From Thermoplasmata archaeon (GTDB lineage Archaea > Thermoplasmatota > Thermoplasmata > Lutacidiplasmatales > UBA184): a stretch of DNA of 62,553 nt. This document shows, piece after piece, positions 31,001 to 39,189 of this stretch. The notes beneath the pieces are model-generated. The model was not told the DNA's origin, did no database searches, and saw only the letters and a list, made by a program, of their open reading frames with translations. Where the stretch lies: contig JAKIVU010000001.1 in NCBI GenBank assembly GCA_022750375.1, positions 94,695-157,247 of the forward strand. Reading direction: 5' to 3'. Each line of letters starts with the position of its first letter. Positions within the stretch are counted from its first letter, which is position 1. The position numbers were made by a program, and so were the translations under genes.

Positions 31001-32163
31001 CCACCGCTGCCACCCGGGCCTCCCGAGGCACTGACGGTGATCGCGTAGTAGGGTCCCGATCCAACCATGTTGTACTGGACGCCCGGTTGGGGGGACGGGG
31101 GCGCGGTCAACTCGAGCTCTTGGAGCGAGTCCCAGAGCGTCGGGCTGACGGTACTGACGTAGTTCTTGAACGCCGGGGAGGTCGAGCTGGTCGCGTTCCC
31201 AGGCAGCAGGCAGGGTCCGTCACCCTTCGGGGCGTTGGTCCCGAAGAAGCCCGGCAGTGGTGCGCCGAGATACGTGAAGGTTCCACAGGGCGTAATGCTC
31301 CCGCCGAGAGGGTCCGAGACGAGCTCGAGGTAGTAAGGCCAAGCCGCTCCCGAGCCGCCGACATTGAACGTCACGCAGCCGTTGGTCGGGAGGGTGCTCG
31401 TTGGGCAGTACGCGGAGTCGTTGACCAAGATCGAGGAGTAGACGTAGGCCGGCGTGTTGTTGTAGAGCCCATGAATCCCGCCGTCCCAACTGCCGTTTCC
31501 GGAAGGCAGGAGCGCTTGGGCCTGGATCCATCCGTTGTTGTAGCCGAACGCGGGGAGGTTCGCGAACATCAGCGTCCGGATGAAGGAGTACAGGACGTCC
31601 GAAGGGTAGACGTTCCAGCTCGTTCCGGTCGCAGGGTCGTAGAACTTCGCCGTTGCGGAAATCTCGAAGGTGTAGTATTGGGGCAGGCCGGTCGTCCCGT
31701 TGTTGAAGACCAGGCTGGTCCCGGTCTGTGCCGAACACTCCGCGGAGCCGGGAACGCAGGTCGCGATCTCGGGGACCCAGTTGCTGGGGGTCGGGCCCGT
31801 GTCGGTACCGTTGAAGGAGATCAGGGTTTCGTAAACATTGCTGATCGGTTCGTCGTCCACCGTGTAGTACGCCACGGCGGGGTCCACCGTGGGCGCGCCA
31901 CCAGGGGCGACTTCATAAATTTGGAGAGTGTTAGGATGGGGACCCGCGCCAGAAGCGGGTTTGGCGGTCGTTGTCGCAGACGGTGCGCTGGTAGATTTTG
32001 CTACCGGTGCAGCGGGGGCGGCTGACGCCGCAGGAGTCGCCGTCGTCTTGCCGGCGCTCGATAGCGGGCTGTTACTCAGCGGCGCAAGCACGCTAAGCCC
32101 GAACAACACTACCACCAAGATCGCCAACACCGTCATGAACCGCCCAATACCGCTGCCCTTCAT
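28063..32163 (-). CDS. Oligopeptide ABC transporter substrate-binding protein (SBP_bac_5-like) with about 6 C-terminal beta-repeats and TM anchor
   Basis: ATG 32163; N-terminal signal/TM FMTVLAILVVVLFGLSVLAPL; solute-binding region with NTLQIYEVAPGGAPTVDPAVAYYTVDDEPISNVYETLISFNG; repeats such as YAVTFASTGLPPSDSWTVSLDG, FALNFVQSGLPANTPWSVTVNG, YAVTFFEGGLAAGVMWSVTVNG; TM STLAYALIGLFAVLAVIFLALALYW. Confidence 0.88.
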   Translation of the reverse strand: MKGSGIGRFMTVLAILVVVLFGLSVLAPLSNSPLSSAGKTTATPAASAAPAAPVAKSTSAPSATTTAKPASGAGPHPNTLQIYEVAPGGAPTVDPAVAYYTVDDEPISNVYETLISFNGTDTGPTPSNWVPEIATCVPGSAECSAQTGTSLVFNNGTTGLPQYYTFEISATAKFYDPATGTSWNVYPSDVLYSFIRTLMFANLPAFGYNNGWIQAQALLPSGNGSWDGGIHGLYNNTPAYVYSSILVNDSAYCPTSTLPTNGCVTFNVGGSGAAWPYYLELVSDPLGGSITPCGTFTYLGAPLPGFFGTNAPKGDGPCLLPGNATSSTSPAFKNYVSTVSPTLWDSLQELELTAPPSPQPGVQYNMVGSGPYYAITVSASGGPGGSGGYTLAADPTYVAPAGCAGQPNCLPAPGNYIPNVVVYWDNDDTLGLQEAIAGQADGFGYDESHTSTVLDLVHEGVYGLMQNIVTGDNWNMMFELTFNTTNEAAIDPNGAGATNVPGDFLSNNGLRQFLVHAYPYNTIENTIWTVDGVKYAENYGGAIPPAQSFYYPTNISWPAGDPITNPAIAGGAASWWQNITNSGSPWYDSELSACTPSTPCTFAIQGWVGAPSLDAAMSAWIASVKSLTDGAIVMYYFDITGSELYGQVGLGNGAGSLPVYNWGWVPDYADPTDYMVPFWLPNGTFSYAQGLYSTFAEPAYNNVAACGHASGSFADLAYWAGQTSILSECQGIAYSALVTWNALAAHESNITFRVLEYNMIEHVGNLLAFEVYAYTSTLVVDYGTWIAPTGINVNPSVGGGGVQTWYTWAYETNVFNVDLKQTTLPGTTVWSATLDGKTLSSTGVASTNDYVNFTGLANGSYTYTVGFVSGYGASPSNGTAVISGANDTIAITFAAFSGPTDTLTFTEAGLVSNTSWTMVVQNVGALTSQMPAIPFTLPANVSGWAYAPQVVIGYTDSGPGTTAAFTGLLAVNVNVTYTGVILTTYAVTFASTGLPPSDSWTVSLDGFTLTSTAANITFYEENNTYDFTLSVPAGLSAPANAGQVTVAGANVVVAIPMTTPLNGFALNFVQSGLPANTPWSVTVNGFGILSNGTTISFQLPNGTYSWAVATIGGWTTTWTGSEVLNGTAATVKVVFVPFTYAVTFFEGGLAAGVMWSVTVNGVATTPTSNYFTSVQLPNGTYAFTVPAIAGYTATPGSGNVIVAAGPATQVIIYGPVLPTYTVTFTTSTLPTGATWTVYFGSQTPITGTADSVSFTTTNGPWTYAITAPSGWVASPSGGTVTVNGANQTVSIGFTQVTGGGSTTTTTGFSTLAYALIGLFAVLAVIFLALALYWRGREPPSAAPPQSWESGDKPTTESNEGSSPPSS

Positions 32164-32217
32164 TCTCGATACCCCGTGCAAGAGTCCGAAGACCCTCGAG
32201 GCCTCCCCAGCTTGAAG

Positions 32218-32240
32218 CTCGATATATACCTTACATCGAG
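32218..32240 (-). promoter_or_regulatory. Promoter of the binding-protein gene: TATA box (GATATATACC region) bracketed by inverted repeat CTCGAT...ATCGAG
   Basis: Arms 32218-32223 and 32235-32240 flank ATATACCTTAC, upstream of the ATG at 32163. Confidence 0.55.
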
Positions 32241-32677
32241 AAGATTTCGGGATTAGAACGACCAGTAACTCCTGGAGACGGTTCACCGGATGGGGGAGGC
32301 GTCGTGTGAGATCGTTCAAACTGGGATACCCCGAATTCATCGAAAAGAGTGACGGTCGGCCGTTCGAGTCGGGTCGCCCCTGCGTCCCCCGCCCCTTGCG
32401 TCTCGGAAAAAGTTCCTGGTCCGTCCGGTAGTGATTCTCTCGGGCTGTCCTCGGGTCGGTGTAGATCGCAACTATAGGCGGAGCGCGAAACGTCCCACCC
32501 CTCGAAAGTCGTTCTGTCGGTATCGTCGCTCGGGGCCGGTTCCGAATTCGGCACGATTGTCGGGGCGCACCGAAGGGGAAAATCGGCAATAAAGAGCTCA
32601 CTCCGGATGGCGAGAACGGTGGGCTCGGCATCGATTCCTCGAGGTCGGAGTGCGCGCGCGGTGGGAGGCCTTCTGGG

Positions 32678-32685
32678 TTTAAGTA
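32678..32685 (+). promoter_or_regulatory. Candidate TATA box (TTTAAGTA) for the permease operon
   Basis: About 30 nt upstream of ATG 32716. Confidence 0.4.
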
Positions 32686-32715
32686 CCGGCGAAAGGTGTT
32701 GGAGGGCAGGCCCCC

Positions 32716-33960
32716 ATGCGGATGTGGATTTTCATCATCCGCCGCGTGATCCTGCTGATTCCGGTCATTGTCGGGGTGATGACCATCACCTTCGCGCTGG
32801 TCAGTGCGCTGCCCGTCGATCAGCAACTGATCGCCCACTTCGGCCAGCCGGGACCCCACGACCTGTGGCTCTACAACCCGACGTTACAACCTGGACAGGG
32901 GGGGTGCCCGCCAGCTCCCAACACGCATACGTGCTCCAACTCATTCTACTACAACGCTATCGATCAGTTAGGTCTGAACCAGCCGATCCCCGTTCAATGG
33001 GGCGTCTACATCTACCACAGCCTGACGTTCCAATGGGGCACCGTTGACAACCACAGCACGGCGGCCGACGTGTTCCCGGCGATCAAGGGCCTGCCGGTTA
33101 CTACCGTACTCTCGTGGTACCTTCCCTACACCCTAGAGCTCGCTGCGTTGTCGCTCTTCCTGATCTTGCTCATCGCGATCCCACTCGGAAACCTATCGGC
33201 GGTCAGCCGAAACCGTCCCGTGGACCAAGCGGCCCGGGTGTTATCGTTTTCCGGATTCGCCATGCCGTCGTTCCTCCTGGCCTCGTTGTTACTGATGGGT
33301 TTCGTGATCGTGATAGGAACCGCGTCGCATCCTGCCTGGGTCAGCACCACCCCCTGGTGCCCAAGTGGCGAGATCACCTTCTCGGAGTTCTACGGCTCGT
33401 GGCCGTCGGCGTTATGCTTCGGCTCCTCGTCGATCTATCCCACGTGGATGGGGAGCGGGATTCACACGACCCCGACCGGGTTCCCCACGATCGACGCCCT
33501 GGTCGCCGGCCAATACTGGCTCTCCGTCGACACCGTCATCCGGATGATCCTGCCGGCGCTCGCAATCGCTTTTGGAACTATCGCCGTCCTGCTCCGGTTC
33601 GTGCGCAACAGCATGCTCGAGGTGATGAACCTCGATTTCGTGCGCACCGCGCGGGCCGAAGGGATCCCTTCGAAGACCGTCGTTTCCCGGCATGCGGGTC
33701 GCAACTCGCTCAACGTGACAATCACGGTTCTCGGCCTGACCTTCGCGAGCTTCATCGGAGGCTTCCCCGTCATCGAGTATGTCTTCCACCTGAACGGGAT
33801 CGGGCGGATGCTCGCCTATTCGATCCAGCAGAGTCAGGGAACGGTCGACTACGGGCTCATCTTCGGGACGACGCTCCTGTTCACGTTCATCATCGTGATC
33901 GCCAACATCATCGTCGACGTGCTGTACGCCTACCTGGACCCCCGGGTCCGGCTGGGGTGA
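32716..33960 (+). CDS. Peptide ABC transporter permease, DppB/OppB type
   Basis: MWIFIIRRVILLIPVIVGVMTITFALVSALP...RFVRNSMLEVMNLDFVRTARAEGIPSKTVVSRHAGRNSLNVTITVLGLTFASFIGGFPVIEYVFHLNGIGRM. Confidence 0.95.
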   Translation: MRMWIFIIRRVILLIPVIVGVMTITFALVSALPVDQQLIAHFGQPGPHDLWLYNPTLQPGQGGCPPAPNTHTCSNSFYYNAIDQLGLNQPIPVQWGVYIYHSLTFQWGTVDNHSTAADVFPAIKGLPVTTVLSWYLPYTLELAALSLFLILLIAIPLGNLSAVSRNRPVDQAARVLSFSGFAMPSFLLASLLLMGFVIVIGTASHPAWVSTTPWCPSGEITFSEFYGSWPSALCFGSSSIYPTWMGSGIHTTPTGFPTIDALVAGQYWLSVDTVIRMILPALAIAFGTIAVLLRFVRNSMLEVMNLDFVRTARAEGIPSKTVVSRHAGRNSLNVTITVLGLTFASFIGGFPVIEYVFHLNGIGRMLAYSIQQSQGTVDYGLIFGTTLLFTFIIVIANIIVDVLYAYLDPRVRLG

Positions 33961-35118
33961 GCCACGAGCGCGACGGAAGTCTCCGCACCGGTCGCAGGGA
34001 CGCCGACGGGTCGCCGTCCGAACCCGCGGATAGCTCAGTGGAAGCGGACGTGGTACTTCCTGCGGGGCAACACGCTCGCATTGATCGGCCTCGGGATCAT
34101 CCTGGCCATCGTTCTGTTCGCCGTCTACGCCGCGACCCAGCCGACCTCCTGGAACGTCATGACCCAGTACTGTGCGACGAACCAGACCAACGGTTCCGCT
34201 CCCCAGTGCTCCCTCGGATTCCCGACCGTTTGCACGTACCCGGTCGGCTCGCCTCCCCCCGGGCCGAACTGCTACCAGACTCCCACCAATAATCCGTCCG
34301 ATATCGCTCCCACATGGAACTCCCACACGCTATCAGGTGGGCCCCTCCCGCTCGGCGCCTTGACGATCAACCCGGACGGCAACTACTTTTTTAGTACCTA
34401 CCAGGGGCTGCTCCGAGGTGCAGACTGGTCTCTGATCATTTCCGTCTCGGTCGTCGCCGCGGGCGCGCTGATCGGCCTCCTCGTCGGTGCCATCTCCGGC
34501 TTCATGGGGGGCACGGTCGACGAGTCGATCATGCGTATCGTCGACATCTTCCTCTCGATCCCTCAGATACTGTTCGTGATCATTTTCGTGGTGGTCGTTG
34601 TCACGGTGCATCCGACGTTATTCGGCTTGGGGGCCGTCCCCAGTCGAATGTTGATCCTGATCGTCGGGTTCGTGATCATCTGGTGGCCGTTCTACGCACG
34701 GGTCGTGCGCGGCCAGGTGCTCGTCGTACGGGAACAGAAGTACGTGGAAGCGGCACAGGCGAGCGGTGCGAGCCGCGGTCGGATCATCTTACGCCACATC
34801 ATCCCTAACAGCGTGTACCCGGTCTTCATCCAGCTCTCCCTGGACGTGGGGACGATCCCCCTCTTCCTCGGCTCCCTCGTCTATCTCGGATTCAGCACGA
34901 TCTTCCCCTCGCCCTACTTCCCTGAATGGGGGTCCGTCACGGCGTTGGCGGTGACGAACCTCCAGGGATTCCTCGTGACCTGCCAGGTCGCGCCGGGATG
35001 TGTCATCCCGTGGTGGCAGATTCTGTTCCCGGGTCTCGCGCTGTTCATGTACGCCATCAGCGTCAACTTCCTCTCCGACGGTCTGCGCGACGCGCTCGAC
35101 CCTCGCCTGCGGAGGTAA
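33961..35118 (+). CDS. Peptide ABC transporter permease, DppC/OppC type (start uncertain; first TTG in frame at 34081, conserved N-terminus begins upstream)
   Basis: KRTWYFLRGNTLALIGLGIILAIVLFAVYA...GAISGFMGGTVDESIMRIVDIFLSIPQILFVIIF...GQVLVVREQKYVEAAQASGASRGRIILRHIIPNSVYPVFIQ. Confidence 0.85.
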   Translation, partial: ATSATEVSAPVAGTPTGRRPNPRIAQWKRTWYFLRGNTLALIGLGIILAIVLFAVYAATQPTSWNVMTQYCATNQTNGSAPQCSLGFPTVCTYPVGSPPPGPNCYQTPTNNPSDIAPTWNSHTLSGGPLPLGALTINPDGNYFFSTYQGLLRGADWSLIISVSVVAAGALIGLLVGAISGFMGGTVDESIMRIVDIFLSIPQILFVIIFVVVVVTVHPTLFGLGAVPSRMLILIVGFVIIWWPFYARVVRGQVLVVREQKYVEAAQASGASRGRIILRHIIPNSVYPVFIQLSLDVGTIPLFLGSLVYLGFSTIFPSPYFPEWGSVTALAVTNLQGFLVTCQVAPGCVIPWWQILFPGLALFMYAISVNFLSDGLRDALDPRLRR

Positions 35119-35130
35119 ATCATCGCAACC

Positions 35131-36744
35131 ATGGCCTCGAGTACCCTGCCGTCGAGCCCGGTCGCGATGCCCGAGGATGGGCCGCCGCTGGCCGATGCGG
35201 GGAACGTCTCCGAGCCCCCGGCAGACAAGGACGACTCGATCCTTTCGATCAAGGACCTACGGACGTACTTCTACACCTACGACGGGGTCGTCAAGGCGCT
35301 CGACGGGGTCACATTCAAGATCCGTCGCGGGGAAACGACCGGGCTCGTCGGTGAGACCGGCTGCGGGAAGAGCGTGACGGCGTTCTCCGTCACCCGATTG
35401 ATCTCCGACCCTCCCGGACGCGTGATGGACGGGAAGATCGTCTTCGACGGGGCCAATCTCCTCTGGCGACTCGAGGGGGAGGCCAAGTACATCACCAAGC
35501 CGAACACTCCTCGCGTGAAGGTGCGCCGGTACTTCCGTCGAATCAAGGCGGCCGACAACCGCATGACGGCGATCCGGGGCCGACGGATCGCGATGATCTT
35601 CCAGGAACCGTCGCAGGCGATGAACCCCGTCTTCTCGATCTCAAACCAGCTGAGCGAGGTCCTTCTCCTCCATCGGGGGATCAAGATCATCGACGAGATG
35701 CTTGCGGCCACCCCCGACGCCCCGGGGGTCCCCGCGGCGATCGATGCGGTAGTGAACGCCGCCAACCGACGTCAGCGTGAGGAGCTCGTAGATGCCGGGA
35801 GACATCTCGGCGACGTCGTGGGCTCCCAAGGGGCGGGCACGGAGGTCTACCATCTCGCGAGGAACGAAGGCGCCGGCAGCGACGACCTCCGTCCGAAGAT
35901 CGAGAAGGCACTCAAGCGGCTCCACCTCCGCACGACCCAGCGCCGTTACCTCGGGTACCGCCGCCACCTGATGGAGCTCCAGAACCAGCTTTACGAGGTC
36001 TATCTTTCTGAGATGCGCGAGGAGAGCCCGAAGAACGGGGAGCGGCGGGAGATCCAGCGCCGTCAGCTGTTCGAACGTCTGAAGCATTTCTACTACGGAC
36101 TCTGGGGGATCCGAGGGCAGGTCCAGAAGCCGCTCAAGACCGAGACGTTCTGGCGCTCGGTACGGCTTCTCGAAGGCGTCTCGATCGCGAACCCCGCCCA
36201 GGTCGCGCGCGGATACCCCCACGAGCTCTCGGGCGGGATGCTGCAGCGCGTCATGATCGCGATGGCGCTCTCCTCCGACCCCGACGTCCTGATCGCGGAC
36301 GAGCCGACGACCGCGCTCGACGTCACGATCCAAGCCCAGATCCTCGAACTGATGCGGGACCTGAAACACCGCGTCGGCACCTCGATCCTACTGATCACGC
36401 ACGACCTCGCGGTCATCGCGGAGGTCGCGGACCGGGTGTGCGTGATGTACGCCGGCCAAATCGTGGAACAGGGTCCGGTCGAGGACGTGTTCCGACAGCC
36501 GCTCCACCCGTATGCGCAAGGGCTGCTTGCGTCGATTCCTCGGTTCGACCAACCCGACAAGGACCTGCAATCGATCCCAGGGTCGGTTCCGAACCTGATC
36601 ACTCCCCCTCAGGGGTGCCGTTTTCACCCCCGGTGCCCCCACGCGATGCCGATCTGCAAGGTCACCCGCCCGCCGGTGACCGTGGAGGGTCCGGGGCACA
36701 CCGTAGCCTGTTATTTATACACGGGACCGGTCGCGGCCGATTAG
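35131..36744 (+). CDS. Peptide ABC transporter ATP-binding protein, DppD/OppD type, with large insertions
   Basis: GLVGETGCGKSVTAFSVTRL, MIFQEPSQAMNPVFSISNQLSE, PHELSGGMLQRVMIAMALSSDPDVLIADEPTTALDVTIQAQIL, C-terminal oligopeptide motif GCRFHPRCPHAMPICK. Confidence 0.95.
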   Translation: MASSTLPSSPVAMPEDGPPLADAGNVSEPPADKDDSILSIKDLRTYFYTYDGVVKALDGVTFKIRRGETTGLVGETGCGKSVTAFSVTRLISDPPGRVMDGKIVFDGANLLWRLEGEAKYITKPNTPRVKVRRYFRRIKAADNRMTAIRGRRIAMIFQEPSQAMNPVFSISNQLSEVLLLHRGIKIIDEMLAATPDAPGVPAAIDAVVNAANRRQREELVDAGRHLGDVVGSQGAGTEVYHLARNEGAGSDDLRPKIEKALKRLHLRTTQRRYLGYRRHLMELQNQLYEVYLSEMREESPKNGERREIQRRQLFERLKHFYYGLWGIRGQVQKPLKTETFWRSVRLLEGVSIANPAQVARGYPHELSGGMLQRVMIAMALSSDPDVLIADEPTTALDVTIQAQILELMRDLKHRVGTSILLITHDLAVIAEVADRVCVMYAGQIVEQGPVEDVFRQPLHPYAQGLLASIPRFDQPDKDLQSIPGSVPNLITPPQGCRFHPRCPHAMPICKVTRPPVTVEGPGHTVACYLYTGPVAAD

Positions 36745-36766
36745 TCGTACAGGGGAATCTGTTTCA

Positions 36767-37963
36767 ATGGAATCCGGCACGGCTCCCACGGTACTCGCGG
36801 TGCGGAACCTCCGGAAGTACTTTCCGATCAAGGGCGGCCTGCTCTCGACTCAGATCGGCGCGGTGCGCGCCGTCGATGGCGTCAGTTTCGATATCGCCCA
36901 AGGCGAGACCGTCGGACTCGTCGGAGAGTCCGGATGCGGCAAGACGACCGTCGGTCGCCTGCTCCTGCGCCTGATCGCCCCGACCGGCGGCCACACGTTC
37001 TACCGGCCGACCGACGATGCCCTCGCCCAGATCAACCGACTCTACACGACGCTCCGCCCGTTTGCCAACCAGATCGACGACGGGCGACGCGCGCTCTCCC
37101 CGAAGGCGAAGGATGCGCTCGCACAGCTCGACGTGCTCGCCGACGAATACTCGCTCTACCGTAAGTCGCGTCGTGAGATGCACGAGCTCCGCGGCAAGCT
37201 GCAGATCGTCTTCCAGGACCCGTTCAGCTCGCTCAGCCCGCGCATGCTGGTGCGCGACATCATCTCGGAGCCGCTCGCGATCCACCACTCCGGTACGCGC
37301 GCCGAGCGGTACCGTCGGGCCTCCGACCTGCTCCGACAGGTCGGTCTGAACCCCGAGCACGAGTGGCGCTTCCCGCACGAGTTCTCTGGCGGTCAACGTC
37401 AGCGGATCGGCATCGCCCGCGCACTCGCGCTCCGCCCGGACTTCATCGTGCTGGACGAGCCCACGAGTGCGCTCGATGTGTCGGTGCAGGCGCAGATCCT
37501 CAACATCCTCCGCCAGCTGCAGAACGAGCAGCGCCTCTCCTACCTGTTCATCTCGCACCACCTCTCCGTCGTGCGGGCGATCAGCCAGAAGGTCGTTGTG
37601 ATGTACCTCGGACGGGTCGTCGAGCGGGCGCCGACCGACCAGCTGTTCTCCCGACCGATGCACCCGTACACCCAGGCGCTCCTCTCGGCGATCCCGATCC
37701 CCGACCCGAGCCTGAAGCGCGAGCGGATCGTCCTGAAGGGCGACGTTCCGAGCCCGGCCGCGCCCCCGTCGGGATGCCACTTCCACACCCGTTGCCCCGC
37801 GGTGATGCCGGTCTGTTCCAAGGTCGACCCGCCGCTCCTTGAGGTCCGCGAGGGCCATTTCGTCGCCTGCCACCTTTACCCGGAGGCGGTCGCCCGGCCG
37901 ACGATGCCGGACACGACCACCCCGCCACCGGTCCCCGAAACGTTCGCCCCGTCGGCGTCGTAG
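36767..37963 (+). CDS. Peptide ABC transporter ATP-binding protein, DppF/OppF type
   Basis: [106 protein letters not shown]. Confidence 0.95.
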   Translation: MESGTAPTVLAVRNLRKYFPIKGGLLSTQIGAVRAVDGVSFDIAQGETVGLVGESGCGKTTVGRLLLRLIAPTGGHTFYRPTDDALAQINRLYTTLRPFANQIDDGRRALSPKAKDALAQLDVLADEYSLYRKSRREMHELRGKLQIVFQDPFSSLSPRMLVRDIISEPLAIHHSGTRAERYRRASDLLRQVGLNPEHEWRFPHEFSGGQRQRIGIARALALRPDFIVLDEPTSALDVSVQAQILNILRQLQNEQRLSYLFISHHLSVVRAISQKVVVMYLGRVVERAPTDQLFSRPMHPYTQALLSAIPIPDPSLKRERIVLKGDVPSPAAPPSGCHFHTRCPAVMPVCSKVDPPLLEVREGHFVACHLYPEAVARPTMPDTTTPPPVPETFAPSAS

Positions 37964-37978
37964 CGGGAGCGACGACCG

Positions 37979-38449
37979 ATGGCTCCGCCCGGGGAGGCCA
38001 TCCGCGCGACCGACGCGGACGATGTTCCCGACCCGGCGGCGGAGTTCGCCTTCGAGTCGCAGGTCGACCGGGTCCAGGACGAGAAGCGACTCGCCCGCGA
38101 GGCGCCGGACATCCCGTGGCGTACCTGGTGGTTCCATTCCGGCTCGAAATGGTACGTCGTCCTCGGGTTCCTGATCATCGATATCTGGATCCTCAGCCTC
38201 GGATTCGAGACCGGGCTGCTCGTCGTCACGGCCGCGCTGATGATCCTCGCCTTCTACGGGGAACTTCTGCTCTACCAGTACCTGTACTACTACCCGCCCG
38301 AGCGCCTGCCCGGCCACCGGACATCGTTCCGCCGCACCTGGTTCCGCCCCGTGCCGTACGGCCGATGGACGACCGAAGGGGAGGTCCTCCGGGCGGGGGG
38401 CACGGTCGCGACCCCCGAGCAGGGACCCGACCCGCGCGAGTTCCTGTAG
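37979..38449 (+). CDS. Uncharacterised 2-TM protein at the end of the peptide transporter operon
   Basis: 156 aa; PWRTWWFHSGSKWYVVLGFLIIDIWILSLGFETGLLVVTAALMILAFYGELLLYQYLYYYPPERLPGHR. Confidence 0.65.
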   Translation: MAPPGEAIRATDADDVPDPAAEFAFESQVDRVQDEKRLAREAPDIPWRTWWFHSGSKWYVVLGFLIIDIWILSLGFETGLLVVTAALMILAFYGELLLYQYLYYYPPERLPGHRTSFRRTWFRPVPYGRWTTEGEVLRAGGTVATPEQGPDPREFL

Positions 38450-38493
38450 CTCGGCCCGCCGGGGCCTAAATACGCGACGCGGTTGGCGCCTCC

Positions 38494-39189
38494 GTGCCGG
38501 CCGCCGTGCATCGACTTCGCCTCGCCCCGTCGCTCCTGAGCGCGGATTTCGCGGCGCTCGGCGACGCCGTACGGGCGGTGGAAGCGGGAGGCGCCGACGC
38601 GCTCCACCTCGACGTGATGGACGGCCACTTCGTCCCGAACATCTCCTTCGGACCGGCGCTCGTCGCCGCAGTACGCGCCCGGACCCGGCTGCCGCTCGAC
38701 GTCCACCTCATGATCAGCGAGCCGCTCCGGTACCTCGACGCGTTCCAGAAGGCCGGGGGCGACACCCTCGTCTTCCACGTGGAGTCGAACTCCGAACCGG
38801 AGGAGGTGGTCCGCCGGGTCCATGCCCTCGGGCTGGCGGTCGGGGCGGCGATCCGTCCGGATACCCCGCTCTCCGCCCTCGACCGTTTCGTCGACCGGCT
38901 CGACCAGGTCCTCGTGATGAGCGTACAACCCGGCTTCTCCGGCCAGTCGTTCCATCCCGAGGTCCTCCCGAAGGTGCGGGCGGCTCGCGAACGGATCGAC
39001 CGGGCCGGCCTCTCCGCCGATGTATCGATAGACGGCGGAGTGACGGCGGCCACGGCGACGGGGGCGGCAGAGGCGGGGGCGACGTTCTTCGTCTGCGGGA
39101 ACGCCGTGTTCGCTGGAGGGGTCGTCGCGGATAACCTGCGGCAGCTGCGCGCCGCGGTGGAGGAGGGCGTCCGCCATGCGGTTCGCTGA
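38494..39189 (+). CDS. rpe: Ribulose-phosphate 3-epimerase
   Basis: LAPSLLSADFAALGDAVRAVEAGGADALHLDVMDGHFVPNISFGPALVAAVRART..., VLVMSVQPGFSGQSFHPEVLPKVRAAR. Confidence 0.93.
   Translation: MPAAVHRLRLAPSLLSADFAALGDAVRAVEAGGADALHLDVMDGHFVPNISFGPALVAAVRARTRLPLDVHLMISEPLRYLDAFQKAGGDTLVFHVESNSEPEEVVRRVHALGLAVGAAIRPDTPLSALDRFVDRLDQVLVMSVQPGFSGQSFHPEVLPKVRAARERIDRAGLSADVSIDGGVTAATATGAAEAGATFFVCGNAVFAGGVVADNLRQLRAAVEEGVRHAVR

Noticed and set aside
28063-32859. Extended N-terminus of the 1598-aa binding-protein ORF (32164-32859)
   Set aside because: No signal or domain character; overlaps the divergent permease start and promoter. The signal peptide begins at ATG 32163.
34026-34041. GCGGATAGCTCAGTGG, resembles a tRNA 5' half (acceptor/D-arm)
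   Set aside because: No T-arm, anticodon stem or matching acceptor 3' strand downstream; it encodes the conserved N-terminus of the DppC permease.
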